Assembly: GCF_007859325.1 (NCBI RefSeq)
Contig: NZ_VOHK01000006.1
Span: forward strand, 62,001 to 126,000
Reading direction: 5' to 3'
DNA: 64,000 bases
Source: Luteimonas marina
Lineage (GTDB): Bacteria > Pseudomonadota > Gammaproteobacteria > Xanthomonadales > Xanthomonadaceae
Shown here: positions 1-8,300 of the stretch, piece after piece
Layout of the letters: each line of letters begins with the position of its first letter
Position numbering within the stretch: position 1 is the first letter of the stretch
The notes under the pieces: generated by a model
The model's input: the letters and a program-made list of their open reading frames with translations, nothing else
The model's database searches: none
Told to the model about the DNA's origin: nothing
Program-made: the position numbers and the translations under genes

Positions 1-2
1 AT

Positions 3-803
3 GCCGACGTCTGCATCCTCGGCTCCGGCCTGAGCATGGTCGACGCCGCGCTCAGCCTCGCCCAGGCCGGGCATCGCGGCCGCATCCGCGTGCTTTCGCG
101 CCACGGCCTGATGCCGCTGCCGCATACGCGGACGGGATCGCAGCACGGCGACGGCGTCGCCGACCTGCTGCCGCTCGGCGTGCGCGCGCGCTGGCGCCGG
201 CTGCGCCAGCGCATCGACGAGGTCGTCGCCGCGGGCGAACCCTGGCAGTGGAGCTTCGACCGCCTGCGCCACCACGGCGAAGCGCTGTGGCGCTCGCTCG
301 ACGACGGCGAACGCCGCCGCTTCCTGCGCCACGCCGTGCGCTACTGGGACATCCACCGCCACCGCATCGCGCCGCAGGTCGCCGCGATGCTGGAACGGCT
401 GCAGGCTTCCGGCCAGCTCGACGTCATCGCCGGCCGCCTGCGCTCGATCACCGCCGCGCCCGAAGGCGGCAGCTGCGTCCACCACCGCCCGCGCCACGGC
501 GCCCGCGACCACATGCTGCACGCCGACTGGATCATCAACGCCACCGGCGTCGAAACCAACATCGACCTGCGCCCCGGCGAACTGCTGCAGGCACTGCGCG
601 AACGCGGCCTGATCATTCCCGGCCCGCAGGGCATCGGCATCGCCACCACCGGCATCGGCCACGCCATCGACCGCCGTGGCCGCCCCGACCCGCGCCTGAT
701 GGCGCTGGGCGCCATGCGCATCGGCGACCTGTGGGAAAGCATCGCGATCCCGGAACTGCGCGTGCAGGCGCGGCAGATTGCTGGATTCATCCTGGGCGAG
801 TAG
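3..803 (+). CDS. FAD/NAD(P)-binding oxidoreductase-like protein, 5' end outside window
   Basis: The reading frame is already open at the left edge, so the N-terminus is missing. The first visible residues include a Rossmann-type GSGLSMVDAALSLA stretch, followed by GHRGRIRVLSRHGLMPLPH. This pattern belongs to the YdhS-like FAD-NAD(P)-binding family. A later INATGVETN segment (about residue 180 of the visible part) matches the second dinucleotide-contact motif of this fold, and ALGAMRIGDLWESIAIPELR is the usual C-terminal end. About 266 residues are visible against 450-500 for the family, so this is the C-terminal half. The substrate cannot be deduced; members are often annotated only as FAD-binding. 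Confidence in the family is good; the biological role is unknown. Confidence 0.75.
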   Translation, partial: ADVCILGSGLSMVDAALSLAQAGHRGRIRVLSRHGLMPLPHTRTGSQHGDGVADLLPLGVRARWRRLRQRIDEVVAAGEPWQWSFDRLRHHGEALWRSLDDGERRRFLRHAVRYWDIHRHRIAPQVAAMLERLQASGQLDVIAGRLRSITAAPEGGSCVHHRPRHGARDHMLHADWIINATGVETNIDLRPGELLQALRERGLIIPGPQGIGIATTGIGHAIDRRGRPDPRLMALGAMRIGDLWESIAIPELRVQARQIAGFILGE

Positions 804-896
804 GACTCCGCGGGCGACGCCGCCGGGCATCGAGCGATGCGATCCGCCAGAGGGTCGTTGCGGACCGCCATGCCACCGGCGCCGCAAAGCCCCCGA

Positions 897-923
897 TGTC
901 ATCCCGAGCAGAGCGAGGGATCT
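897..923. repeat. Single REP-like half-element
   Basis: The sequence from 897 to 923 reads TGTCATCCCGAGCAGAGCGA followed by GGGATCT. It is one half of the TGTCATC-CGAACGCAGTGAG-GATCT family seen as inverted pairs at 27016-27096, 33272-33345 and 38354-38434. No partner is found next to it. The remaining 804-943 interval holds no gene I can support. Confidence 0.5.
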
Positions 924-943
924 CCTGACAGGCGAACGCGATC

Positions 944-1153
944 TCAGCCACACGCCCCGACGATCACCGCCATCCCACCCACGACAGGCACGCGCACGGC
1001 CGTCGGCCGCCCCGTCTCCACATAGCGCCGCGACGCCAGCGTATGCGCCTGCTCGATCGCCTGCAGCTTGGTCGCGCAACTCAACGCCGCCCCTTCCCCC
1101 CTCACCAGCCAGCCATCACCGGAAGCCTCGACCTCGATCAACTCACGAACCAT
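944..1153 (-). CDS. Small DUF2188-like hypothetical protein (69 aa)
   Basis: The protein begins MVRELIEVEASGDGWLVRG and contains a short beta-strand segment followed by a helix with TKLQAIEQAHTLASRR, ending in VRVPVVGGMAVIVGACG. The strand-strand-helix layout with a conserved GW near residue 14 resembles DUF2188-type small proteins that are common in high-GC bacteria. The start at 1153 is chosen because the family fold begins there; upstream in-frame methionines add only arginine-rich sequence. No signal peptide or membrane segment is present. Function is unknown. It lies alone on the minus strand between two plus-strand genes. Confidence 0.55.
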   Translation of the reverse strand: MVRELIEVEASGDGWLVRGEGAALSCATKLQAIEQAHTLASRRYVETGRPTAVRVPVVGGMAVIVGACG

Positions 1154-1570
1154 TCGTCGGCACCTTCGCCAATGGGGAGAGGTGCCCCGGCCGGCCATGA
1201 CTGCTTCCGCGAATCGTGGCCTGCGTCCGTGCAGCGGCATCTTCCATTGCGCGCTGCCGGGGCAAGCTCAGGTTGCCGCGCGCAACCCGCCCGCACCGTC
1301 GGCCGCGGGTGCCTCCGCGTGTAGGAAAAGTCCCAATCCTCCGACGGGAAACGCCACCGGTGTGCACGCCCCTGCTTCCGTGCCGGCCTGTATGCTTCAA
1401 AGCAAAGGGGGGACAGGTATGCCGTTGAGCCTTAACGAAATCAGGGATCGCGCCCGCGCCTTCGCCAAGGGGTGGTTCGGCACCAGGTCTGGGGGCATCG
1501 CCTCCCTTCCCCCGAAGGCGAAGGCGAAGGCGAAGGCGAAGCAGCCACGCAATCACAAGGAGAGACATGC
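1154..1570. other. Intergenic stretch, no supported gene, short hexamer repeat
   Basis: The open frames here have low-complexity translations rich in Arg, Pro and Ala and look like noise. The only structure is a run of about five CGAAGG hexamers at 1513-1541, just upstream of the NERD gene. AAGGAG at 1558-1563 is the ribosome binding site for that gene. Nothing else is seen. Confidence 0.5.
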
Positions 1571-2464
1571 ATGAACTGGCAGTTGTTCATTGGTCACGCG
1601 GTCTTCCTTGGATCGCTGCTCATCACCATGATCATCATCCTTGCGTTCAAGTTTCTGCGCAGAAAGCGGCAACGGCGTTCACCTCTGCATGGCAAGACGA
1701 TCGGAAACCTGCCCGGTCAGCAATTGCTGGAGCGCATTGACAAAGCGAGTGAGGAAACTGGCTTCGGCGTCGACCTCATGATCCTTGCGTTGCCGATGCT
1801 TTTCCTGATCTGGGCCACGCTGCGAATCAACTGGACACAGGTTCGATTTGGTGCGGTCGAACTGATCTTCGTTGTCGGATGGCTGCTGTTCTTCGGATAC
1901 GGCTTCCGGCAATACCAGCACCACTCCAAGCTCAGGGAGCAGGCCCGCGACGGACTGCTCGCGGAGCGCGTGACCGGATTGCAACTGAATCGACTGGTCG
2001 CGCACGGCTGCCTCGTACTCCACGACCTGCCCTGCGGCGAATACAACATCGATCACATCGTCATTGCCCCACGTGGCGTCTACGCCGTGGAGACGAAGTC
2101 CTTTCGGAAACCGAAGCAGGTGAATCCCGGCACTCCCGCCAAAGTCGAATTCGACGGCGACGCGCTGAAATTTCCCGACTTCTCCACACGCAGCCCGATT
2201 GAACAATCCCGGCGCCAAGCAAAGTCCCTCGCCGGCATCCTGCGCGATGTGCTGGGCGACTCCGTTCGCGTAGACCCCGCCGTCGCCCTCCCCGGCTGGT
2301 GGGTGGAGAAGACCGAAACCGGCAAGGTTTCAGACGTGTTCGTGTTTACCCCAATGGGCCGTGGATGCGAATGGTTCACCTATGGCGATGAAATCATCCC
2401 AACAGCGAAGCGCAACCTGATCGCACAGGCGCTGGCAACGAAGTATCCACCCATTGCCCAGTAG
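1571..2464 (+). CDS. NERD-domain membrane protein (nuclease-related domain)
   Basis: This 297 aa protein has three predicted membrane segments (about residues 4-27, 58-78 and 90-112) followed by a cytoplasmic NERD domain at roughly 128-240. The NERD core shows GEYNIDHIVIAPRGVYAVET followed by KS. This supplies the spaced Asp, Glu and Lys typical of PD-(D/E)xK-like nuclease folds. NERD proteins are suspected to act on DNA, but the substrate is usually not established. The start at 1571 has AAGGAG nine bases upstream; the frame is open further upstream but only through a low-complexity repeat. The gene lies 340 bases outside the proposed left end of the island, so I treat it as chromosomal, although it could be associated cargo. 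Confidence 0.75.
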   Translation: MNWQLFIGHAVFLGSLLITMIIILAFKFLRRKRQRRSPLHGKTIGNLPGQQLLERIDKASEETGFGVDLMILALPMLFLIWATLRINWTQVRFGAVELIFVVGWLLFFGYGFRQYQHHSKLREQARDGLLAERVTGLQLNRLVAHGCLVLHDLPCGEYNIDHIVIAPRGVYAVETKSFRKPKQVNPGTPAKVEFDGDALKFPDFSTRSPIEQSRRQAKSLAGILRDVLGDSVRVDPAVALPGWWVEKTETGKVSDVFVFTPMGRGCEWFTYGDEIIPTAKRNLIAQALATKYPPIAQ

Positions 2465-2806
2465 TTCGTCGCGCCACGCCCTTCGTAGCTCTGACCACTC
2501 ATCAGATCCCGCTTCGCGTCCACGGGGCCGCGATATCGGTGACGCCGCGATAGTTCCTGACACGAAGCCCCGGCAAGAGGGCATCCCTCCCGGTACTCCG
2601 CTCCGGAAAAGTCGTCCGACTTTCGCAATACGCCACGATGGCATCGGCATGGCCAATGACCGCAGCCGACGCCCCAGCATCCGGTACAAAATGCTACCTG
2701 GGACGAGTAAGCACCGCGAGAGCCGTACCAAGTTGCAAATCCCGAAAAGCAAACGCCCCGCAGGGCCAAAAGCCTTGCAGGGCGCGCATTTACGGCTGCC
2801 ACCGAA
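2465..2806. other. Gene-free stretch at the outer left edge of the island
   Basis: No credible coding frame is present on either strand. A short AAAGTCG/CGACTTT inverted repeat lies near 2605-2622 and a larger hairpin at 2754-2784. The stretch probably corresponds to chromosomal DNA that was downstream of tRNA-Phe before integration of the island. Confidence 0.45.
2754..2784 (-). terminator. Hairpin, possible former tRNA-Phe terminator
   Basis: Two 13-base arms (2754-2766 and 2772-2784) pair with one C-A mismatch and one G-U pair around a CAAAA loop. On the minus strand the hairpin is followed by TTTGCTTTT. It is oriented to end transcription coming from the island, or from tRNA-Phe before the island inserted. 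The weak T-run keeps confidence modest. Confidence 0.4.
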
Positions 2807-2823
2807 TGGTCGGGGAGGCTATC
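2807..2823. other. Candidate left attachment site
   Basis: TGGTCGGGGAGG at 2807-2818 matches TGGCCGGGGAGG in the tRNA-Phe 3' region (17115-17126) at 11 of 12 positions. ATC follows at the same offset in both (2821-2823 and 17129-17131). The two copies are 14,308 bases apart in the same orientation, as expected for attL and attR. The match is short and imperfect, so either the integration is old or the true core is nearby. Confidence 0.4.
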
Positions 2824-2878
2824 CCATTGTCGCCTGCAGGCCAGTAGTGATGCGGGTCGCCGCCGGACCCGCCAGTCC

Positions 2879-2903
2879 GTTGCCCCCATAGTTGCCCCCA
2901 CCT
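2879..2903. repeat. Left copy of end repeat with two TTGCCCCC motifs
   Basis: GTTGCCCCC, a short spacer, then TTGCCCCCACCT. A near copy in the same orientation lies at 16976-17002, between the integrase start and tRNA-Phe. Paired heptamers inside both ends of an integrated element are typical of arm-type integrase binding sites. That role is inferred. Confidence 0.45.
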
Positions 2904-2941
2904 GCACGCCCCTTGGCCGCCCAAGGTCAGGGGCTGGCGCC

Positions 2942-3718
2942 TCACCCTTTGCAGAGCTCCAGGCGGTCGCGAGCGCGCTGCTCGGCCTGGGCGTAGTAGC
3001 CAAGCGCGGCGTCTTCGGGGATCGCGCGCACGCTCGCGAGGTACTGATTCCAGCAGCGGTCACTCTTCGGGGCGAGATGCTGCACGGGCTTTCCTACCAC
3101 CGGCGCTGGCGGCCACCCCGTCTCGGCGAAGGCGGCAGCCTCGGCGCGCGCGATCAGGGCGGCATTGCTTAACGTCTGGTCTGCGTCTAGTCGCTCCAAC
3201 TGGCGCTCCATGGCAGCCCGTCGGGCCGGGTCGCTCAGAAACTCCGCGTTCTGCGACCTCCATGCATCGATGTCCGCGTCCCACGCAACCTGAACGTCAC
3301 CGCCTGCCGCAGGAGCCACGGCGCCCACCTGCTGGAGTTCGTCCCATGGTGGCCGCGCCTCAGACGATGCTGGCGGTTGTTGCTGCGCCGGTATCGGCGC
3401 CACGCCCGGTGACGCTTGGCGAAGTGCGCTGCTGCTCGCCATCTGGCTCAGCACGATCCCGACGAATACCACCCCGGCACCGGCGATCAGCACCAGTAGC
3501 CGGCCCCCAACTCCTGCCAGCCCCCACAACTTGCCGAGACCCCACGCAAGCATCGCTGCCAGTGCCGCGCCAATCATCGCGCCGGCCACGCCACCGAGAA
3601 CTGTGGCCATGAACGCCTTCATGCCGAAGAAGATGACGAACACCATGCCCACGATGCCCAACCATCCGCGATCTCGCGCCACGGCGTCCGGAGACGAACC
3701 CACCTTGGACTCCATCAT
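2942..3718 (-). CDS. Island-encoded membrane protein of unknown function (258 aa)
   Basis: Near the N-terminus there are three closely spaced hydrophobic segments (about residues 19-38, 40-58 and 72-92). The first pair is rich in Gly and Ala. A polar, helical C-terminal domain follows, with Cys residues near the end (DRCWNQYL and ELCKG). The start at 3718 has AAGGGGG a few bases upstream; a second ATG follows immediately. It is the last gene of the island's transcript, 27 bases after the SH3 gene. I do not recognise the family. Its place at the end of the operon and its membrane segments could fit a lysogenic-conversion or envelope protein, but nothing in the sequence proves that. It is not a recognisable holin or spanin. 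Confidence 0.65.
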   Translation of the reverse strand: MMESKVGSSPDAVARDRGWLGIVGMVFVIFFGMKAFMATVLGGVAGAMIGAALAAMLAWGLGKLWGLAGVGGRLLVLIAGAGVVFVGIVLSQMASSSALRQASPGVAPIPAQQQPPASSEARPPWDELQQVGAVAPAAGGDVQVAWDADIDAWRSQNAEFLSDPARRAAMERQLERLDADQTLSNAALIARAEAAAFAETGWPPAPVVGKPVQHLAPKSDRCWNQYLASVRAIPEDAALGYYAQAEQRARDRLELCKG

Positions 3719-3745
3719 GTGCCCCCTTTTGATTCCAAACCCCGC

Positions 3746-4273
3746 TCAGCGATAGCGCTTGTTTCCACTTCGCGTAATGCAATAGCGACCGCCCCGAGGC
3801 CCGATGCAATTCGTGGACCCTGAGCAAGGACAGCTTGAGCCGAATCTCTGCGGCACCACTCGCGCCGGCCTGACTGGCGTCGCAGCAACTCGATGCCAGC
3901 AGTTCGTCGTGGCGCAGGTATATCGCTCCGCTATCCAGCCCGTGCGCGACGTGCCGGCCGAGACCTTCACCCAACTCCCTTCACGGTCATCGACCGAAAC
4001 CTGCGTCCCACGAGACAGCCGGCCAAGCACCGCACCATTCGGCGATGCCCGGTAGTTCAGCGAATCGGCATCGACGTACCTGACCTCGACCGGTTCCGGC
4101 AGCGGCGCGGGCACATGTGCGAGCGACGTCGGCTGGACCGTCGAGATGGGTGCCGCGTCCCGTTCGGATTTACTCGACTCGCCCGAGCATCGCCCAAGCA
4201 GCCAGACGGCTACCAACAGCAGGACGACCGTCCCCACGGACACGCCTTGGGCTCCACTGGAGTTCCGCCCCAT
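3746..4273 (-). CDS. Membrane-anchored SH3-domain protein
   Basis: This 175 aa protein has one N-terminal membrane segment (about residues 12-28, VSVGTVVLLLVAVWLLGRC). A bacterial SH3 domain follows at about 60-120, with LNYRASPNGAVLGRLSRGT and the closing GWIAERYTC. The C-terminus is Cys-rich, with CPCSGSTNCIGPRGGRYC. That tail resembles a motif found after SH3 or nuclease domains in other Xanthomonadaceae accessory proteins. I chose the start at 4273 because GGGGAGGG stands directly upstream; the frame is open 39 codons further, but across a structured, tRNA-like sequence. SH3 domains of this type bind peptidoglycan, so an envelope role is likely. It lies between terS and the terminal membrane protein. 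Confidence 0.7.
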   Translation of the reverse strand: MGRNSSGAQGVSVGTVVLLLVAVWLLGRCSGESSKSERDAAPISTVQPTSLAHVPAPLPEPVEVRYVDADSLNYRASPNGAVLGRLSRGTQVSVDDREGSWVKVSAGTSRTGWIAERYTCATTNCWHRVAATPVRPARVVPQRFGSSCPCSGSTNCIGPRGGRYCITRSGNKRYR

Positions 4274-4341
4274 TTTTCCCTCCCCGCCGCCCCCACGGCG
4301 ACTGCGAAGGTAGTACCGGCCGCCAGGCCGGTCAAACGCCG

Positions 4342-4405
4342 CTGGCGTCCGCGCGCCGCAGTGGCCGAGTGGAAATGCAGCGGACTGCAAATCCGCGTAC
4401 GCCAG
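4342..4405 (+). ncRNA. tRNA-Cys-like structure lacking a T-arm (possible relic or mimic)
   Basis: A seven-base stem CTGGCGT (4342-4348) pairs perfectly with ACGCCAG (4399-4405). It encloses a perfect anticodon-type arm: stem GCGGA/TCCGC with the seven-base loop CTGCAAA, which would place a GCA (Cys) anticodon at 4387-4389. A GGCCGAGTGG stretch sits where a D-arm would be. No T-arm and no CCA end are visible, so it cannot be a normal tRNA. It lies on the plus strand in the 165-base gap between terS and the SH3 gene, opposite to all island genes. It may be a tRNA fossil, a structured RNA, or chance. Confidence 0.25.
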
Positions 4406-4438
4406 TCCGCCGCCCTACGAGCTGCGCACTATCTGAAC

Positions 4439-5053
4439 CTATCTGCCGGTAGCCGGGATCCGGAACGGCTTCGCCCGAGCCGGAGTGGTCGCGACGCGCT
4501 GCATGCGCGGGGCCTGCCCCTCGAGCGCGGCCCGCTGCTGTGGCGGCGCGATACTGCCCTTCGCCGGCACGATGACCACGCCCACGATCGTCTGGGCCGG
4601 CGCGTCCTGTTTCCGGTCCGGATAGGCGTTCAGCAGCTTCAGCGCCTTCTCGATCGCGCCCAGCTTGTCCCAGAGCGTGATCTTCACCTTGTCGCCAAGC
4701 TCGACGCCGGCCACAGTGCGGGCGGTGTCCTCGTCCAGCATGCTCAGGTTCTTCAATGCCCCGTTCGCCTCGAACAGCGCGCGCGGGTCGCTGAAGCAGA
4801 TCCGTTCCAGCTCCTTGGCCAGTCGCTCGACGGACAGGGTCGTCGTCTCCATGACCTGCTGGCGGTATCCCTGCAGGTACTCCTGCATCCGCTTCGTTGC
4901 GAGCAGCCGGCAGGCGTTGTTGGCGATCGCAGCCGCGGTGCCTTTGTATCCGGCACGGCGATAGGCGGCCGACGCATTGAAGTCGGTCAGATACTCCTGG
5001 GCGAACCGCATCTGCTGGTCGGTCAGTCCCGTCGCCTTGTCCCGCTTCGCCAC
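4439..5053 (-). CDS. terS: Phage terminase small subunit
   Basis: The N-terminal 60 residues show the small-terminase signature: LTDQQMRFAQEYLTDFNASA, then YRRAGYKG and a helix with ANNACRLLATKRMQEYL. This is the DNA-binding helix-turn-helix region of the Terminase_2 family. A helical oligomerisation region follows to about residue 145, and the last 50 residues are a disordered, Pro/Ala-rich tail. At 204 aa it is of normal length. Small terminases recognise the packaging site and hand DNA to the large subunit. No large subunit follows; the next genes are an SH3 protein and a membrane protein. A solitary terS is a recurrent feature of phage satellites, which use it to redirect a helper phage's packaging motor. 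It starts 9 bases after the 89 aa gene. Confidence 0.85.
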   Translation of the reverse strand: MAKRDKATGLTDQQMRFAQEYLTDFNASAAYRRAGYKGTAAAIANNACRLLATKRMQEYLQGYRQQVMETTTLSVERLAKELERICFSDPRALFEANGALKNLSMLDEDTARTVAGVELGDKVKITLWDKLGAIEKALKLLNAYPDRKQDAPAQTIVGVVIVPAKGSIAPPQQRAALEGQAPRMQRVATTPARAKPFRIPATGR

Positions 5054-5062
5054 CGTGCCCCC

Positions 5063-5332
5063 TCAGTGCAGCGCCGCGCCCAGCTCGGCCCGGACCTTGG
5101 CGAGCGTCGCATCGTCGGACAGGGTGAGATAGAAGCCGCCAACCCGTAGCGCAGCCGGCGTGCCAGCGAACGGCGGGGCGAGCAATTCGCAGGCGCTGGC
5201 CGGCTCGCGCACCCCCATGCGCAGCACCTGCTCGCCGTCCACTCGATTCCAGATCAGCACCGTGACGTGTCCGGCCTCGTGATCCCGTTCGATCTCGACC
5301 CAGCACTCGGGGGCATGGACCAGCACCGTCAC
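5063..5332 (-). CDS. Small island protein of unknown function (89 aa)
   Basis: The protein begins MTVLVHAPECWVEIERD and consists mainly of predicted beta-strands in the first half (HVTVLIWNRVDGEQVLRMG), ending in a helix (ATLAKVRAELGAALH). There is no signal peptide or membrane segment. The ATG overlaps the stop codon of the 1972 aa gene by four bases (ATGA), and terS starts 9 bases downstream, so all three are likely co-translated. I do not recognise the family. Its position between a virion-type polyvalent protein and terS suggests a late, packaging- or virion-associated role, which is inference from context only. Confidence 0.65.
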   Translation of the reverse strand: MTVLVHAPECWVEIERDHEAGHVTVLIWNRVDGEQVLRMGVREPASACELLAPPFAGTPAALRVGGFYLTLSDDATLAKVRAELGAALH

Positions 5333-8300
5333 CGCGCATCCTCCAGCGCCTCGGCGCGCTCGCGCGCATGCTCCACGGTCCGCCGCGCGAGCCGGCTGCG
5401 CGTCGCGTGCAGCCCTTCCAGAAGCTCGGCCTTCGCGCCGGCCGACAGCGCGCGATCCGCGGTCACCCGCCGGATGCGCTGATTGACCGCCTTCATCTGG
5501 CGATCCGCGGCAGTGTAGAGCCCGCGCAGCTTCAGCCGGTCATCCCCTCGCAGTTCCTCGGCGCGCTCGAGCTCGCCGGCGTGCCGAGCGGCGGTGTAGG
5601 CCGCATAGACCTGCTGCACGCGGTCGAGTTCGCGGTAGTAGCGGTTCACGTACTTCGAGCCGGTGCCGCTGGTGGGCCGGACGAAGGCGCCGACCACGGC
5701 GAGGTTCTCCGGGCGGGTGAAGTCGTGGGCCGGGTTCGCAGGCATGTCCGTGAGCGTGCGGCCGACCATGTCCGACACCGCGAGCGCCTGCGTGCCCAGC
5801 CATCCGAAGTAGCCGCGCACCATGTGCTCGATCCGCTGCGGCGAGATTCCCGTGACCTTGCCGGCGGCAATCGCGCCGGCGCTGGTGCGGGCGGTGTAGC
5901 GATCCTGAGCCGGCAGCCGCTCCTGCCCCATGCCGTCGATCGGGCGGTCCTGGAAGCTGTTCCAGTTGAAGGAGGCTTCCATTCCCGGCCGGAACATCTG
6001 GGGCACCGGGTTCATGCTGAGCTGGCTGGACAGGATCGACTGCAGGGTCTGGGCGAAGTCCTTGGCCCGGTAGTCGTTGCCGGCCAGCAGCAGCTCCGTG
6101 CCGCGCTCGACCACGCTGCCCAGCGCGCCGACCTCGAACGGCTTCGGGATGAACAGCGCGTGGTCCGTGCCGGGCACGCGCACCCACCAGTACGTGTCCC
6201 GCACCCAGTCGGGCAGCGCGCGGAATTCCTCATCATCCCGGTTCGCCAGGTACAGCAGCGCCGATGCTGCCGCGACCGCGCCGGTGACTGCTGCGAACCG
6301 TCGCGGGTCCGCCTTCGCGCCGCGGCCGAGCTTGTGCAGTCCCTGCAGACGAGCATTCATGAACGGAACCGTCTGGGTCAGGAACCGCACGGCCGCCCAC
6401 TTGCCCTGCATGGTGAAGTCCAGCGCATCGCGCGCGGCATAGCTGGCCTCGAGGTGGGTCTTTCCGTCGGCGATGGCCTGCTGGTAGATCGCCGCGCGGT
6501 TCACGGTCTCGGCGCGGTCGCCGATCTCCTTCCACCATTCCCAAGACCGCGACAGCGCGCCCTTCACCTTCTCCCGCGTGTCGAGAATCTGCGAGTCCTT
6601 CGCGACACCCGCCTTCACCAGCCGCTTTGCGTTCGCCGCCTGGTCGCCGTCCAGCAGCGAGCCGAAGCGGATGGCGCCACCGCCGCCCAACAGCTTCAGG
6701 TAGGTGTCGCTCTCCGGCGTGGTCGCCTTCCAGCCGTCGACAAGGTTCCGGAACGGGTTGTAGCCGACCGGGTTCGCGGCGATGACGGACACCGTGTCGC
6801 GCATCAGGTTGCGGATCCGGAATGCGGGGTCGGACGTGACGCCCGTGGTCAGCGCGCGCTTGAACCACTGCATCGCCTTCATCGCCGGGTTGTTCCATCC
6901 CGGGTGATGCAGCATCGTCAGCGCGTCGAATACCAGCGGGTCGTTGACGGTGTAGTGGACCTGCCGGCCCTCCTTCATCGCCCAGACCGCGCCCTTGTCG
7001 CCGGCGTTCGCCCGATCGGCGACGCCCAGGTCCACGGCCGCGTCCAGCGCGCGCGCCGCCGCCATGTTCTTCATCGAGGCCGACAGCAGGTGCGACCAGT
7101 TGGCCAAGGTGTTCTGCAGCAGGTCCCCCAGCGGCTCCGCGCCACCCTTCAACCGCTCGATGACGCGCTGCCGGATGATGCCGCCCACGGCCCCCGGGGA
7201 TACGGCGCCATCGCCCTCCATGACCCGATAAAAGGGGACGTACCACTCCGACTCCCACGTCTTGCGGCTCTCGGGGTTCAGCAGCCCGGCCTGTTCAGCG
7301 ACATCGAGCACCGCCTTGTTGTAGCGGTTCAGTGACCGCTGCGCGTCGGCGTAGGTCTTCGCGCGGTCGCGGCCGTCCGGCATCGTGCCGCGTGCCAGGC
7401 GCTTCAGGGATGCGATGTCCTCTTGGCTGAATGCGTGCTCGCGCCCCTCGCTCGCCAAGCGTTCGGCGCGGTTGCCGGCCACCCATGCCAGGAACAGGTC
7501 GTGCTCGCCGCCCAGGTCCTGCAGCACGCCGGCGAAGCCCTTGCCATCGCGGCGCACGTCCAGCGCGCCCTCGGTCAGCTTCGGCGGGCCGAATCGGAAC
7601 ACGCCTTCCACCGCACCGTCGGTACCCTTCGACAGCCGCGCCTGCATGTACGCGGTCTCGTCCAAGTCCTTGAGCGGGCGAAACTGGTCGAACACGCCCT
7701 GCACCGCCTTCGCCTGCCAGTTCTCCGACAGGCGCCGGATCTTGTCGACGAAGCCCTCGCCGGGCCGGTAGGTGTCGATCTTGCCCAGCGCCGCACGCTG
7801 CCCGTCGTCGAGGTGTTCGAAGCTCTTCGCCACCTGTGAAACGTCAGGCGGTTCCACGGGTCCGGGTTCAGCGCCCCGCGAGAAGTAGGTCGCGGGCTGC
7901 TCCGTCGTCGTGCCGGCGACCACGGCGCTCGGGGATGCCCTGCGCGACGCGGCATTGCGGCGCAGGAAGCCATCGGCCTGCCGCAGCAGGTCGCGCAGCT
8001 CGGCGTCGGACATCTTCAGGCCCGGCATGACCCGCCGCAGGTGGCTGCGCATCGCGGCAATGATGCGGTCGATGATGCTGTTCCGGGCGCCCTGCTCGGC
8101 CATGATCGCCAGCACCTCGCGCGCCGCGGTGTTCGGCTCGTTCAGCGCGTCCGGCTGCGAGCGGCGGACGTGGGCGATGGCGGAGCGGACGGAACTCGAA
8201 CCCGTGCCGTCGCGGACGTGCCGGCCGATGGCGGTCTCGATCGCGCCCCAGCCGTTACCCACCACGCGGTCAATGCCGTAGTGCCCCAGCGCCTCATGGG

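Noticed and set aside
1068..1574. Possible plus-strand gene upstream of the NERD gene
   Set aside because: Its product is a low-complexity Ala/Lys/Pro-rich sequence that includes a translated simple repeat; no ribosome binding site or family match.
2380..3063. Possible minus-strand gene across the left island border
   Set aside because: The translation is Cys/Arg/Ser-rich without domain structure and overlaps both the NERD gene end and the 258 aa gene.
4342..4405. Functional tRNA-Cys
   Set aside because: Only the closing stem and anticodon arm are convincing; no T-arm, no proper D-stem and no CCA, so it is kept only as a tRNA-like structure.
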